A DNA stretch of 64,000 bases from Eustoma russellianum (lineage: Eukaryota; Streptophyta; Magnoliopsida; Gentianales; Gentianaceae). The stretch covers positions 28,319,019 through 28,383,018 of the forward strand of contig AP025048.1 in assembly GCA_036186865.1 (NCBI GenBank), read 5' to 3'. Made by a program: the position numbers and the translations under genes. Of the stretch, positions 41,591-55,045 are shown one piece after another (the stretch's first letter is position 1; each line of letters opens with the position of its first letter). The notes under the pieces were generated by a model. That model was given only the letters and a program-made list of their open reading frames with translations. It had not been told where the DNA came from and searched no databases.

Positions 41591-42128
41591 CCAAAATTTA
41601 TTGTGTTGACAATTCTGTTTGTCTACGTTGGCCACTAACTGGATAGGGATGCAATTTGGACGTCATGGTCCAAGTGTTATACATATTCTTTTTGCTGACG
41701 ACTCAGTTCTCTTTTTCAAAGCAGATGTCGTGGAAATAAATACTGTCAAACAAGTGTTGGATTCATATTGTGCAATGTCGGGTCAACTGATAAATTTAAG
41801 TAAATCAAATGCATATTTCGCCAAAGATGTTGACCAAAACCAGACGCAATATATTTTAGGAATGCTGGGTGTACAGATGGGAGTTAGAGACTCAAAATAC
41901 TTGGGCCTTTCTTTTATGGTTGGCCGATCAAAAAAAAGCAATTTTTCTAGTTTTTAGAGGATCTTATACACAAAAAAAATCTCAGGATGGAAAGAATATT
42001 TTTGTCAACATATGGGAAGGAAATTCTGATAAAAGCGGCATTACAGTCTATCCTAACGTATGTAATGTAATGCTTCTTTCTACTAGTTTCAATATGCAAC
42101 AAGATCACATCACTAATGAGGGACTTCT
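41591..42128 (+). pseudogene. LINE reverse transcriptase, 5' part of a split fragment
   Basis: The frame 41619-41957 reads GPSVIHILFADDSVLFFKAD with the FADD catalytic motif of non-LTR reverse transcriptases, then MSGQLINLSKSNAYF and YLGLSFMVGRSKK. After shifts, the fragment continues to the interruption at 42129. The N-terminal endonuclease and early RT are absent, as is common in 5'-truncated LINEs. Confidence 0.85.
42124..42128. repeat. Left target-site duplication of solo LTR
   Basis: CTTCT, repeated at 44465-44469. Confidence 0.85.
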
Positions 42129-44464
42129 TTTAGCGCCCCACTCCCGAGCCCTAGCTTTGAGAACAGTGCACCTGCCGTAGTCTGCTACGAGAACTACAAG
42201 GCGTCGTTCAAATTTCTTTAAACATCAAAAATGACGTAGAAATTTTTTTCGTGGAAACGATAATAAAGTAAACATCACAATTAAAATAAATCCATCGAGA
42301 ATGAAATCAGGTACAAGGGCTGACGAGACCTGCTACATCATGTATATCAATGAAACTAACTGGAGTCAAGTACAAAGTCTAGATAAAAGGTTCATCTGAC
42401 TATCCCACAGAACAATCCGGTCACAATATCACAATACGAGCCCAGCTCACTCTTCCAAGCTCGCATACTATGCTCCATCCTCGATAAAAATGTGTTCATA
42501 ATCCTGCTCAGCCGTGGAGGGAAGGCAGGAGGTGAGTGATGAGAGTCACTCGTAGGTTACCCGTCTCTCCCATAGAGCGACTTTCACATACCGAGTCGGG
42601 TAAACAAATAAAGCAGGTAAAACAGTAATAAATAGAGCAACAGATATAAATAAAAAAATAATACATACCCGATCTTAACACTGAAACAACTGATTGACTA
42701 GATCAACGATAATCAAATCAAACATGCAATGCGCAACTTCATGATGCATGCTCTTTCCATCACCGTGTCACACGCTTATTTAATATCACACTTTATGCTC
42801 TTTCTTTTCCATGATATGCCATGCATGTCCCGGGTCCTAGTAGGTGAAGGTGACCATTATCACCATACACCCATCACACACCTCGTCAGGCCACACGTCC
42901 CGTAAGACCACACGGCTCATAGGCCCAAACGCTATGCTCGTGCCATGATTGTTTCACACTTTCACACCGTTCTTTTCTTTCACCTTTGTTGCATGCTCTG
43001 TTCTATGTTGCGTATTACCTATCTTGCATAATTACCCTGTGTTGCGTGGGGTCCATTACTGTATTTTATATCTACCGTATTTTATCTTTCTACCGTATTT
43101 TAGGTTTCTACACTTTATTTGTTTTTCTAGGTTTTCAAGTACTCCAATATTTCGTTTAATTATTTTTATCTTCCCCTATTTTGTTTCTTACTTTATATAT
43201 TTCTTTTTTTCCTTCTCTCTCCTTTTCCTCCTGTTTTTTCCTTTTATTTTAATTTATTTAATGGGTTTCTAAATTTATTACTTCTTATATTAATTAAACA
43301 TATATATTGTTTATTATTTTTATTTGTTTATTTAATTATTATTTTTCCAGCGATTGACCCGCCTATTTATATTATTTATTAATTCATTTATTTTATTTCA
43401 GTTTATTTTATTTAACAAGTTACTGAATTTTCCATTTACTAAGTATTAATTATATTAGTTTGATTTTCTTTTTATTTTTTTAATTGCAGCGAGGCACCAT
43501 TAAAATTCTCTAGCCCTTTTATTTCTTTCCGCCAGCGGCTAGTCCCTAAAGCAGCATGTCGGCCCGCTGGCCTTCTATCCCGCTGGCATCAAATTCCCCT
43601 TTTCTTTTGTTCCTGGTCTGGGCCAGCCTGCTCAGGTTGGCAGGCTGGCCCACGGTCGCCAGGCCCTTCCCCCCCTTTTTTTATTTTTTTCTTTATTTCT
43701 TTAAATCTCAGTTTCCTCAAACCTCAATGCAATGCTCATTTTAACTCCGATTTATCCCAAACCAATTCTATTGGACTATATTTAACATCCCAAACATTCT
43801 GACACTAACACGTCAGCACGTGTATTGCACGCCGCTCAGGGGCACGTGTGGGCCACACGTGCCATCCCTAAAGCTACACGTGTGACACATGCTCCATTGC
43901 CAGGCACATTTTCTGACTTCCCAGATCATTTTCAGCCTATTTCCGTGCTATGTGATTTATATCTAAGTTCATTCAAGCCATTTTCATATCAAACATAAAG
44001 AAATCATAATAAATAAAATATAAAGAATGACACATACCAATTATAAACAAACAATCCCAACACAGCATACGAGAAATCCGAAAGTCAATCCGACAGAGGG
44101 GAGGGTAACCTACCTGTTAAACAAAGAATTCTCTAGGTCAAGATGTTGGATTCGGTGCGGGTGACCACTTTCCTCCTTCTCTTTCTTCTCTTCCCTCTTT
44201 TTCTCTTTCTTTCTCTCGCCTCTTTCTTTTTCTTTTCCTTTCCTTCTCTTCTCACATTCTCTCTCTGCCTCTCTCTCTTTTAATTTTTTTTCCTTGATGT
44301 TGTTGCTGCCGAAATGGTTGGCTGGGATAAAGGGGTTGGGGATTTGAATGTGTGGATGGGGGCGGAAATTAGGGGATTAGAGGGAGGGGATTGGGAGTAT
44401 TTAATATAGGTTTTAATTTCAATTTAATTAATTATTATTTATTCCTTTTTTCCCGGTTATAACA
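42129..44464 (+). repeat. Solo gypsy-type LTR inserted in the LINE
   Basis: 2,336 bp from TTTAGCGCCCCACTCCCG (first G of the TG end apparently mutated) to CCGGTTATAACA, flanked by a perfect CTTCT duplication. There is no internal domain, so intra-element LTR recombination removed it. Orientation on the plus strand is uncertain. It is related in layout to 23920-25580. Confidence 0.85.
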
Positions 44465-44469
44465 CTTCT
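44465..44469. repeat. Right target-site duplication of solo LTR
   Basis: CTTCT, identical to 42124-42128. Confidence 0.85.
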
Positions 44470-45208
44470 AGTGGAGTATCAAGGGACAAAGAAAAACCAT
44501 ATATTGGAGGTCATGGGAATTCTTGAATCACTCCAAGCATGAAGGAGTTATGGGATTTAGGGACTTGAGGAGTTTCAATCTTGCGTTGCTTGCAAAGTAA
44601 AGCTGGTGAATAATTCAATATCCAAATCGCTTGTATCAAGAGCATTGAAAGGAAAATACTTCCCCTTTGCGGCCTATTATCGGCCAAATTGGGTGGCCGG
44701 CCATCTTTTATCTGGCGAAGTTTATTAGAAGGAATGAAAGTGCTGGAATTAGGCGTTCGAATGAGAGTGGGTAGTGGTCGCACTATCAAAATCTGGGATG
44801 ATCCATGGCTTCCAAAAGTAGGTTCATTCAAGCCCTCCCACATAGAAAAGCCTAATGCCGGACGGAAGGGTTGAAGACTTAATTATCCCAGGCATAAACT
44901 ACTTGAATGAAGCTCTACTCAATTCACTTTTTCTCCCACATGATTTTGAAACAATTAAGACCATTCCTTTGCCTAGCAGCAATGCAGAAGATAGGATAAT
45001 ATGGCATTACACCTGCAAAGAAGATTATACTGTTAAGTCTGGGTACAAAACTCGATTGGACGTGCAAAGTCGATAAAGTGGATAGGAAGGTGTAGCAAAC
45101 TATGTAACCATACACTCTTTCTGGAGACATTTACGGGGACTAAATACATTGCCGAAGATAAAAGTTTTTATATGGAAAGCCCTAAACAACGCACTAGCTG
45201 TCAAGGAT
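44470..45208 (+). pseudogene. LINE reverse transcriptase, 3' part with zf-RVT region
   Basis: Continues the fragment at 41591: EGVMGFRDLRSFNLALLAK, RMRVGSGRTIKIWDDPWLPK, then VEDLIIPGINYLNEALLNSL and EDRIIWHYTCKEDYTVKSGY, followed by a degraded zf-RVT motif (KVFIWKALNNALAVK in a shifted frame). Stops and frameshifts are frequent. It is cut off by the start of a SIRE-type LTR at 45209. Confidence 0.85.
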
Positions 45209-45570
45209 GTAGAGAAAAAGGGGTTTGATTGATTACAAAATGCATGATTTAAATAACGTGTATTAAAGAAATGCATGACATATTTCATGACACGACACGT
45301 TGTTGCATAAAACTTGCCTTATATAGTTCATATATATTGTTGTTGTACTAACGAACCATGAAGCTTGAAACCTTACATCAAATGGCAAGCATTTGTTGTG
45401 TTTGAACTATTTTCAGGTGCCACCATTAATGAACTAAAACTAGTTCATTAAGTGAAGTACTTAGTTAAATAAACTAAGTAGGTCATTAAAGGAAGCCATA
45501 TTTGGAAAAGGCACAAAGGCAACAAGTTGAAGAAAGGAAAGTCCTCCACACCCTTTTCACATGCCATTTG

Positions 45571-45627
<57 letters not shown>

Positions 45628-48119
45628 GATTTTTTATAAAAAGACACATACACATATATTCCAACGTACTACCGACACGTTATATATTTTACGTATATAC
45701 GTTAACGTCACAGCACTATATTTAACTCATATCTATGAGTATATTCAGGTCTTATATCATATGATATAAGTCATGGTGATGACAAATTTATTACGACACG
45801 TAAAAAGGTTGAAAAGCAAAAATTGTCGTATCGGGTGAATACCGAAACTTCGCCAACGTGTCACGTACTTGACATATATAGATGGCCAGCTCCTACACTT
45901 CAAAATGGCCACACATTTCGTGGCTTAAATGGTAGGTGCAGCCATAAAATCATTCCATGTTGGCATACATAAATCACCCTCAATTAAGGCCAAATTGTGG
46001 ATATTCCAATTTCAATTTTGTCACATGGTTAGGCGCCACTTTAGATCAGCCTAAGTGCTGAATATTAAAGTTTAATTTATGTATATTATGTGTAACATAA
46101 TATATATAACATGTGCAAAAAAAGTTGGAATTTAATTAGAGAAAAATCAGGTAATCGATAAACGTCGCAAATTCGGTTTTCTACGTACACGACACATGGA
46201 ACATTTTTGGCATGGAATATAACATGTATCTAGACACTTTTTACATACTTCATACATTCTAAAGTGTTCTAGAAAAATCAATTAAGGTCTGAATGGAATA
46301 TACCATGTGTGTATAATTATATATGCACTAATTTACAAAGTTTGCAAAAATAAAATTCAGCACATATATATTCTTCATCACATGCCTATATCCTCCATGT
46401 TGGAGCATATTCGGAGCTTTTTTGGCATCTTGATTGGCCAAGAATGAAGCGTACAATGTTGGTGACATAAAGGAAGGAGCTACACAAGGTAACATTTCAA
46501 ACTATGTCACATTCGTAACACATGCTGAAAATTTCAGCATGTGTGCATGGCTGGCCTATTTCTTTACACTTAATGAGCCATATTTTGTTATCTTGAATTA
46601 TGTGGATTAATTGGGAGATAGTATGGAAGTGTTTTGAATATATTATGGAATACCTAAAGTGGTATTTTTGAATATCACACAGGCTGAAAATTCCAGCATG
46701 TGTGGGAATGTATGTTGGCCGATTTCTTGGGTCTATTGGTGATCCATTTTTATTCCAAAATTGATAAGAATCTTATGTACTAAATGATGATTCATTTCTT
46801 CTTTATTTTCAAGGAATAAATCAAAGCAAACTTGGCAATAATTTGAATCAAGTGAGAATGTTACACATGTTGAAATTTCAGCATGTGAAGAATAGTAATG
46901 GCCGAATTTTTGCTTGGAAATGTTGACAATTTGTCTTGCTAATTATGTGGGATGATTATATGCTTTATGGAAATAATTTAATGGCTAATTGGCACATGTT
47001 TCTAAGGTTTAATTATAGATTTATCTAGTCATCAAATAATGACAACTTCCATCCAATCAATGAGTGCCAAGTAAGCAAGAGCTTAAAGATCATCCAATGA
47101 GAAGTTGCCAAATAATCAAGGAAATGTTACAATGATGCAATACACTCTTCCAAGGACTTAGAAGATAATTTTCAAGAGGAAGAGAGGGCTTCTAGGGGCG
47201 GCCATATGGAGATAAAAAGGAAAGAAGAGAGCAAACAAAAGACAAGACAAGTCTTGCAAATTGAAGTGTTAAAAACGTTTTTGATCTTCTTTCTTCTACC
47301 TTTCTTTCTTTCTTCTCTCTAAAAGCCTATTGTATTCATATTCATACATCTTGAATAGGCTTCTTACATACTACCCTATACTCTTTATCATTGTAAAAGA
47401 TTGATCAAGGTGTGATCAATCTTGCACTTGCAAGGTGGTGGTGTTCGTGATCGTTGTATTCATTTACAAGGTTTGTAAAGGGTTGGAGTTGGTGTGTAAC
47501 TCCATCAACCTTGTGTGGTAAGGTGTTATTTGTGTTTTGTGATTAATGCTAACCGAGGAAGGTGTCCTCGAATACTGGAGTAGGTTGTTTTAACCGAACT
47601 AGTATAAAATTCCTGGTGTTATTTACTTTCAGCACTTACTTTCAGTTTCAGTACTGTTTATCGTTTTCAATCACGTTATTAAGAATTGTAAATGAATTTA
47701 AAAAAATCACAAAACTTTCAAGAAACATAGCCACACGTCTTAAGGTTCTTTTGGCACAAGTTTCAACCCTTTTGGACAAGTATAAGTCAATTCAAACGTC
47801 AAAAGTTCTGAGACTAGTGTAGTCTAACCGTTTCTGGCAGATTTAGGCAATCTGACCACCAATAATTTTTCAAGGGGTTAGAGGTTGAAATTTAATCGAA
47901 AATTTTTAAGAGATACTCAGAACATCTGAGATTAAGTTCTCTCAAAATTTCAGAATTTTTAAAGACCTGCAACCTAGGTTTCAAAATGTTTCAAAACTGG
48001 TCCTGAAAATAGAAACTGTTTTCAGAAGTTGGGTCTTTGGTTTAAAATACTTTTAAAAACCACATTTTCCGCACCCACTATTCAACCCCCCCTTCTAGTG
48101 GTGCCTTGCAGATCCTACA
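45209..48119 (+). repeat. 5' LTR of the pol-less element
   Basis: 2,911 bp, TGTAGAGAAAAAGG to AGATCCTACA. It is clearly homologous in reverse to the minus SIRE LTRs but more diverged. A (TA)n run spans 45573-45622; three CATGCTGAAA-type hairpins lie near 46522, 46680 and 46865. It inserted into the zf-RVT region of the LINE. Confidence 0.92.
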
Positions 48120-48121
48120 AG

Positions 48122-48133
48122 TGATATCAGAGT
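48122..48133 (+). other. Primer binding site, pol-less element
   Basis: TGATATCAGAGT, two mismatches from TGGTATCAGAGC, three bases inside the LTR end. Confidence 0.75.
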
Positions 48134-48175
48134 GCAGGAACACTCATAACAAGAAGATCCAACGATCTAAGTGAG

Positions 48176-50078
48176 ATGGCATCCACTAGCTATAACACCG
48201 TACAAGAAGGAATGTCAACCATAATGCCTCCTCTTTTTGATGGTTAGTCCTTTATTCAATGGAAATTAAGAATGAAACTTTTTATTATGGCTATTGATAT
48301 TGATCTATGGTCCATCATAAAAGACGGTCCATTTTTCCTTCTAAGTTGTCTATTTTTGATTGTGTCACACTAGAGGTTTTAAAAACGAAACAAGAATACA
48401 CTAGTGATGATAAAAAGAAGTTGAGTATGAACGCTAGAGCCATGCAACTACTTTTAAATGGGCTAAGTAAAGGTGAATCTAGCTATGTTTCAAATTGCTC
48501 TAGTGCTCAAGAAATGTGGAGAATTTTTGAGATGAAACACGAAGGGACTAGTCAAGTGAAAGAGTCCAAAATTAGCATGCTTATGTCCACACTTGAGTCT
48601 TTTAAATTATTGCCAAATGAGTTTATTGTCGAGATGGATTTATGATTGACTAACATTTACAATTCTCTTGAGTCTCTTGGCAAAGCCTTCTCTATGCAGG
48701 AAAAGGTCCAAAAGGTACTACAAAGCCTACCATCCGAATGAGACCCTAAAGTAACGGCCATAGAGAAGAGCAAAGAAACAAAATCAATTACAATGGAGGA
48801 ACTAATTGGATCACTTAAGGTATATGAAAACAAACTCACTTTAAGACATTCCGAGTCTATTTCCAAAAATGATAAGGCTATAGCATTTAAATCAAATGAA
48901 TACGTCGTAGATGATAGTGACATAGATTCCGATGATGAGGATTTAATCACGATGGCTAAAAGATTAAGAAAAATCTTGTGAAAATCGATTAAACATAAGT
49001 CTACATCACCTAAGGATCATAAAAATAAAAATAAGGAAATAAAGTGTTTATGAATGTGGACAACCTGGACACTTGTCATATGATTGCCCGAACAAGGACA
49101 AACAAACGAACAAATACCTTGACAAGGATCGGACCAAAACTAGACTCGTCTCAGAACCTAAACAAAGGAGAAGAGCCTTCAAAGCCTCCACTTGGAGTGA
49201 CACATCCGACTCTGAGACTGATGATGCAGAAGAACAAAAGGCACGAGTATGCTTTACATATAAGGCATCAAATGAGGTATCTTCCGACTCTGATTCTGAT
49301 TCTGAATGTTCTTATGATGATTTATTTAGTCAATATTTAGAGTTGCATAAGTTCTCAAAGACTCTTGCAAAAGAAAAGAAGCAATTAATTGAAGACAAAA
49401 AATTATTAGAATCTTCTAACATAAATCTTGTGTCTCAATTAAACGATTCAAAAGAAGAGTCGACCTGCATTATAAATTCATTAAAGTCTGAAATTTCATC
49501 ATTGACATCCGAGAACACTGAACTGAAATTCGAGATTTCAAACTTGAAACAAGGAATGCGGATGTAGAGAAAATATTGAAACAATTTGATACGGGAACAA
49601 ACATGCTAGATCGCATCATTTCTTCACAAAAGCATGATAGTGACAAAACCGGACTAGGATACGTTGAGAAAAATGAGTCACTAAATAAACAAACAAAATT
49701 CATTCCATCAAAGAAAATGGATGCATCTAAGACATATATGACATCTAAGAAGATGCCTAAACCTTCCTCTATGACATCTCATCGTGCTTCATCTTCATAT
49801 CATACGAAATATAACTTTGCATCGTACAAATATGAAAAGAGACCATTGATGCATATGCGACATTCATATCATAAAAATGCATCTAGATCACTCCCCGTGC
49901 ATGCAAACCAAAAACGAAAACCATACTATATGCAGATGGGATTCTCGGCCAAAGGCAAAACGCATTTGCCCCTAACGCATATTATGTTGCGTTTTCATCA
50001 CCTTTCTCACCTTTTGGAAGACCTAGAAAGGTCACCCAAATTTGGATACCAAAAGGGACACCCTCAAAGGGTTGAATA
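48176..50078 (+). pseudogene. Copia Gag of the pol-less element
   Basis: ATG at 48176. Recognisable order: IDLWSIIKDG, KAMQLLLNGLSKGESSY, SAQEMWRIFEMKHEG, a stop where DL-R is expected near 48643, YNSLESLGKAF, MEELIGSLKVYENK (48793), a zinc-knuckle region around 49045-49100, the acidic segment ETDDAEEQKAR, a coiled coil (LAKEKKQLIEDKKLLESSNI) and the C-terminus KQFDTGTNMLDRIISSQKHD through to 50078. Several frameshifts and stops (near 48245, 48325, 48643, 48740, 48980, 49560, 49990). Unlike the array copies, it keeps the middle of gag and the zinc knuckle. Confidence 0.85.
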
Positions 50079-50162
50079 AATAGCCCTTAAGAACGCACCT
50101 TTAAGATTATTTAAAGTGCATGATTTTTTTCATCTTTAACGTGCTTTTGATTGTCTTTCCAA

Positions 50163-50334
50163 AATAAAGGGGGAGAGAATGCATGATTTAAGGGGGAGAG
50201 AGACAGATTAATTGCACAAATCAAGGGGGAGAGAATTCAAAATTCAAATTTGAATTTGTGCACGATTGGAGGGGGAGCGACAAGATTTAAATCATGAATG
50301 TAGGTTATTTTGTAAATCATCAAAAGGGGGAGAT
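50163..50334 (+). promoter_or_regulatory. Polypurine tract array, pol-less element
   Basis: Five GGGGGAG tracts (near 50170, 50192, 50227, 50271 and 50325). The last, AAAAGGGGGAGAT, touches the 3' LTR. Confidence 0.8.
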
Positions 50335-50694
50335 TGTAGAAAAAAAGGGGTTTGAGTGATTACAAAATACATGATTTAAATAACGTGTATTAAAGAAATG
50401 CATGACATATTTCATGACACGACACGTTGTTGCATAAAACTTGCCTTATATAGTTCATATATATTGTTGTCGTACTCAGGCATGAAGCTTTAAAGCTTAC
50501 ATCAAATGGCAAGCATTTGTTGTATTTGAACTATTTTCAGGTGTCACCATTAATGAACTAAAGCTAGTTCATTAAGTGAAGTACTTAGTTAAATAAACTA
50601 TGTTGTTCATTAAAGGATGCAATATTTGGAAAAGGCACAAAGGCAACAAGTTGAAGAAAGAAAAGTCCTCCACACCCTTTTCACACCCCATTTG

Positions 50695-50745
<51 letters not shown>

Positions 50746-51680
50746 TTTTTTTATAATAAGGCACATATACATATATTCCAACGTGCTACCGACACGTTAT
50801 ATATTTTACGTTACGTACGTTAACGTCACACCACTATATTTAACTCATATCTATGAGTATATTCAGGTCTTATATCATATGATATAAGTCATGGTGATGA
50901 CAAATTTATTACGACACGTTAAAAGGTTCAAAACCAAAAATTGTCGTATCGGGTGAATACCGAAACTTCGCCAACATATCACGTACTTGTCATATATAGA
51001 TGGCCAGCCACTACACTTCAAAAATGGCCACAAATTTCTTTTCTTAAATGGTATGTGTAGCCATAAAATCATTCCATGTTAGCACACACAAATCACCCTC
51101 AATTAAGACCAAATTGTGGAGATTCCAATTTCAATTTTGTCACATGGTTAGGCGCCACTTTAGATCAGCCTAAGTGCTGGATATTAAAGTTTAATTTATG
51201 TATATTATGTGTAATATAATATATACATAGCATGTGCAAAAAAATTTGGAATTTAATTAGAGAAAAATCGGGTAATCGATAAACGTCGAAAATTCGGTTT
51301 TCTACGTACACGACACATGGAACATTTTTGGCATGACATATAACATGTATCTAGACACTTTTTACATATTTAATAAATTCTAAAGTGTTCTAGAAAAATC
51401 AATTAAGGGCTGATTGGAATATATCATATTAAAAAGTTTGCAAAAATAAAATTCAGCACACGCATATTCTTCACCACACGTCTGTACCAGCCATGTTGGA
51501 GCATATGTGGAGCTTTGTTGGCATCTTGATTGGCCAAGAATGAAGCATACAATGTTGGTGACATAAAGGAAGGAGCTACACAAGGTAACATTTCAAACTA
51601 TGTCACATTTGTAACACATGCTGAAAATTTCAGCATGTGTGCATGGCTGGCCGATTTCTTTACACTTAATGAGTCATATT
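50335..51680 (+). repeat. 3' LTR of the pol-less element, first part
   Basis: Begins TGTAGAAAAAAAGGGG and follows the 5' LTR through a (TA)n run (50697-50743) to ATGAGTCATATT, where the nested array begins. The equivalent 5' LTR point is near 46580. Confidence 0.92.
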
Positions 51681-54660
51681 TGTAGGATCTGCAAGGCACC
51701 ACTAGAAGAGGGGTTGAATAGATGGTGCGCAAAGTGTGGTTTTTAAAATTTCTTTAAACTTGAACAATTTAAGTTCTGAAAACTGTTTCTGTTTTCAGGA
51801 CCTGTTTTAAAACGTTTTTAAAACTAGGTTAGAGGTCTCAAAAAATTATGAAATTTTGAGAGAACTTAGCCTCAAATGTTGAGGGTCCCCTAAAAATTTC
51901 AAATCAAAATTCTACCTTTAACCCCTTCAAAAACCGTTGATACTCAGATTGTGCAAATCTGCCAGAAACGGTAGATGGTTTTGAAAAATTAATTCCTATT
52001 TGTGTGAACGTCCAAATGATCTGAAAATTTGACCATTAACTCTTTATATACTATATTTTAATGGTTTGAAACAGTTTTGAAAAATTCTTTTGGGAAGTAG
52101 GTCAAATACAATCAAAGTCTCAACCTTTGCAAGTCTGAGAATCAGACTGCACTAGTCTCAGACTTTTGATGTTTGATTGACTTATACTTGTCCAAAAGGG
52201 TTGAAACTTATGCCAAATTAACCCTAGAACGTGTAAGTATGTTTCTGGAAATTTTTGTAATTTTTGAAATTCGTTTACTATTTTTACGAATGCGAACAAA
52301 ACGGATAAACAGTGCAGAAACTGAAAAGTAGATGCTGAAAGTAAATTGCACCGAGATTTTTATACTGGTTCGGTTATAAACAACTTACTCCAGTCTTAAA
52401 GGAACACCTTCTTTGGTTCACACTATTCACACACACACAACACACCTTACCACAGGGTTGATAGAGTTACACCTTAACTCCACCCCTTTACAAACCTTGT
52501 ATTGCTAGTACAATTTGCATGAACACCACCACCTTGCTAGAATGAAGATTGATCACACCTTGATTAATCTTTTACAAAGATGAATGAATGGTGGTTTATA
52601 TGAAGCCTATTCAAGATTGAAAGATGTAAAGAACAATAGGCTTTTTACAAGAAAAGAGAAAGAAAGAAGAAGTAGGAGAAGAAGAGCTTGGCAATTTGAT
52701 CACTTTGGAATGCAATTCTTGTTTTTGTTTTTGTTTGCTCTCCTCTTCTTTCTTTTAACCTTGCAGCCGTCCCCCTATGTGCCTTCTCCCCTCTTGAAAA
52801 TTTCCTTTTAAGTGCTTGAGAGAGTGTAAGACATCATGGTGACAATGCCTTGCTTACTTGGCATCATTATATTGGATCATCATTTAGTCTTCGCTTACTT
52901 GGCACCTCTTTATTGGCTCAATGTTGTCATCAAGATGACATGGAAATAATCTGAAATAAGCACTTAAAAAATGTGCCAAAAATCAACCATAAATTCATAC
53001 CATAAATCAAAAATTTCATCATAAATTGCAAGACCAACAAATCCTTCCTTTTCTAAACAAAAAATCGGCCATAATGTACAATTTCCATGCTGAATTTTCA
53101 GCATTTACATCATCTATTTTTATTCAAGATAATTCCCAATTTACTTTGATTTCTCTCATTAAAATGGATCAACAATACATGGTAAGTCTTGCTATCAATT
53201 TAGAAATGAATTTGGACACACAATAGCCATCACATTCGGCCACACCATAACTTCACACATGCTGAAAAATTTCAGCATGTGTGATATGTAGAATATCACA
53301 CTTTATTACCTTACATAATATTCAAATCATTTCCAAAACATCTTCAATTAATCCTCATAATTCAAGACACACAATATATGTATTTTAAACTGAAAATTTC
53401 GGCCAGCTATAGTCTCATTATGCTGAAATTTTCAGCATGTTACATAAGTGAGACATATTTAAATTCTTACCTTTTGTAGCTTTTCTCTTTAATTCACCAA
53501 CAATGTATGATTGACCCTTGACTAATCAATATGCCAACAAGGCTCCACATGTGCTCCATCTCAGCTGTATGTGTGTTGGAAGATGTATATACATGTGCTG
53601 AAATTTATTTTTGTTAACTTTGTAAAATAGTGCACATTTAATAATACACATATGTAATATTCCAATCAGCCCTTAATTCAATTTTCTAGAACACTTTAAG
53701 ATGTATATCATATGTAAAAAGTGTCTAGATACGTGTCGCATGATGTTCAAGAAAAACGTTCCATGTTATGTGCGTAGAAAACCGAATTTTCGATATTTAT
53801 CGATTACCCGATTTTTCTCTAATTTAAATTCCAACTTTTGCACATGTTATATATATTATGTTATACATAATATATATAATATATACTTTAAATCTCAGCA
53901 CTTGGCTGGTTTAAAGTGGTACCATTAACATGTGACAAAATTAAACTTGGAATCTTCACATTTTGGCCTTAATGTGGAGTAATTTGTGTGTGCCAACATG
54001 GAAAGTATTTTTGGCTGATTAAATCATGTATGGCACGAAAATATCATCATATTTTGATGTATATGGGCTGGCCATTTATTTATGGCAAGTACGTGACACG
54101 TTGGTGAAGTTTCGGTATTCGCCCGATACGACAAATTTCGGTTTAGAACCTTTTATCGTGTCGTATTTAATTTGTCATCACCATATCTTATATCATATGA
54201 TATAAGACCTGAATATACTCATAAATATGAGTTAAGTATAGTGGTGTGACGTTAACATACGTACGTAAAATATATAACGTGTCGGTAGTACGTTGGAATA
54301 CATGTGTATGTGCCTTTTTCAAAAAATCTGAAAATATATATATTTATATATATATAGGCGTGTGTGTATATTAATGAGGAGAGGAGGAGAAAACTTTCCT
54401 TCCTTAGCCTTGTTGCCTTTGTGCCTTTTCCAAATGAATCTTCCTTTAATGAACTACTTAGTTTATTAAACTAAGTACTTCACTTAATGAACTAATTTAG
54501 TTCATTAATGGTGGCACATGAAAATAGCATAAACACAACAAATGTTTGCCATATGATGTAAGCTTTAATGCTTCATGGCTCGTTAGTACGGCAACATAAT
54601 ATGTAAGCTAAATAAGGCAAGTAATGGCAAGTTATCATGCATACATGTACACTTATGCAC

Positions 54661-54723
<63 letters not shown>

Positions 54724-54769
54724 TTCAAATTTCTTATTTTGAAATCACTCAAACCCTCTTATTTCTACA
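51681..54769 (-). repeat. LTR a of the tandem array
   Basis: 3,089 bp, TGTAGGATCTGC to TTTCTACA in plus reading. It has the longest (TA)n run (54664-54720) and the most private changes of the three LTRs. Confidence 0.93.
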
Positions 54770-54970
54770 ATCTCCCCCTTTTGATGATTTTCAAAATAAC
54801 TTGTGTACATGATTTAAATACTATCTCTCTCCCTTAAATTATGCACAGATTTGAAATTTGAATTTCAAATTTCAAATCCGGCTCCCCCTTGATTTGTGCA
54901 ATTAAGATCAATTAAGATCAATCAGTGTCTCTCTCCCCCTTAAATCATGCTTTCTCTCCCCCTTTATTTT
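54770..54970 (-). promoter_or_regulatory. Polypurine tracts, internal unit a
   Basis: AAAAGGGGGAGAT next to LTR a, plus further GGGGGAG tracts upstream near 54882, 54935 and 54957. One tract near 54827 is degraded (CTCTCTCCCTT in plus reading) compared with unit b. Confidence 0.75.
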
Positions 54971-55045
54971 GGAAATCAAATCAAAAGATGCCTGTAAAGA
55001 AAAAACCATGCATTTCATATACATGCGTTCGTAAGGGTTAATTAT

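Noticed and set aside
45573..45622. Long (TA)n as a matrix-attachment or centromere-type repeat.
   Set aside because: It is part of an LTR and recurs only with LTR copies.
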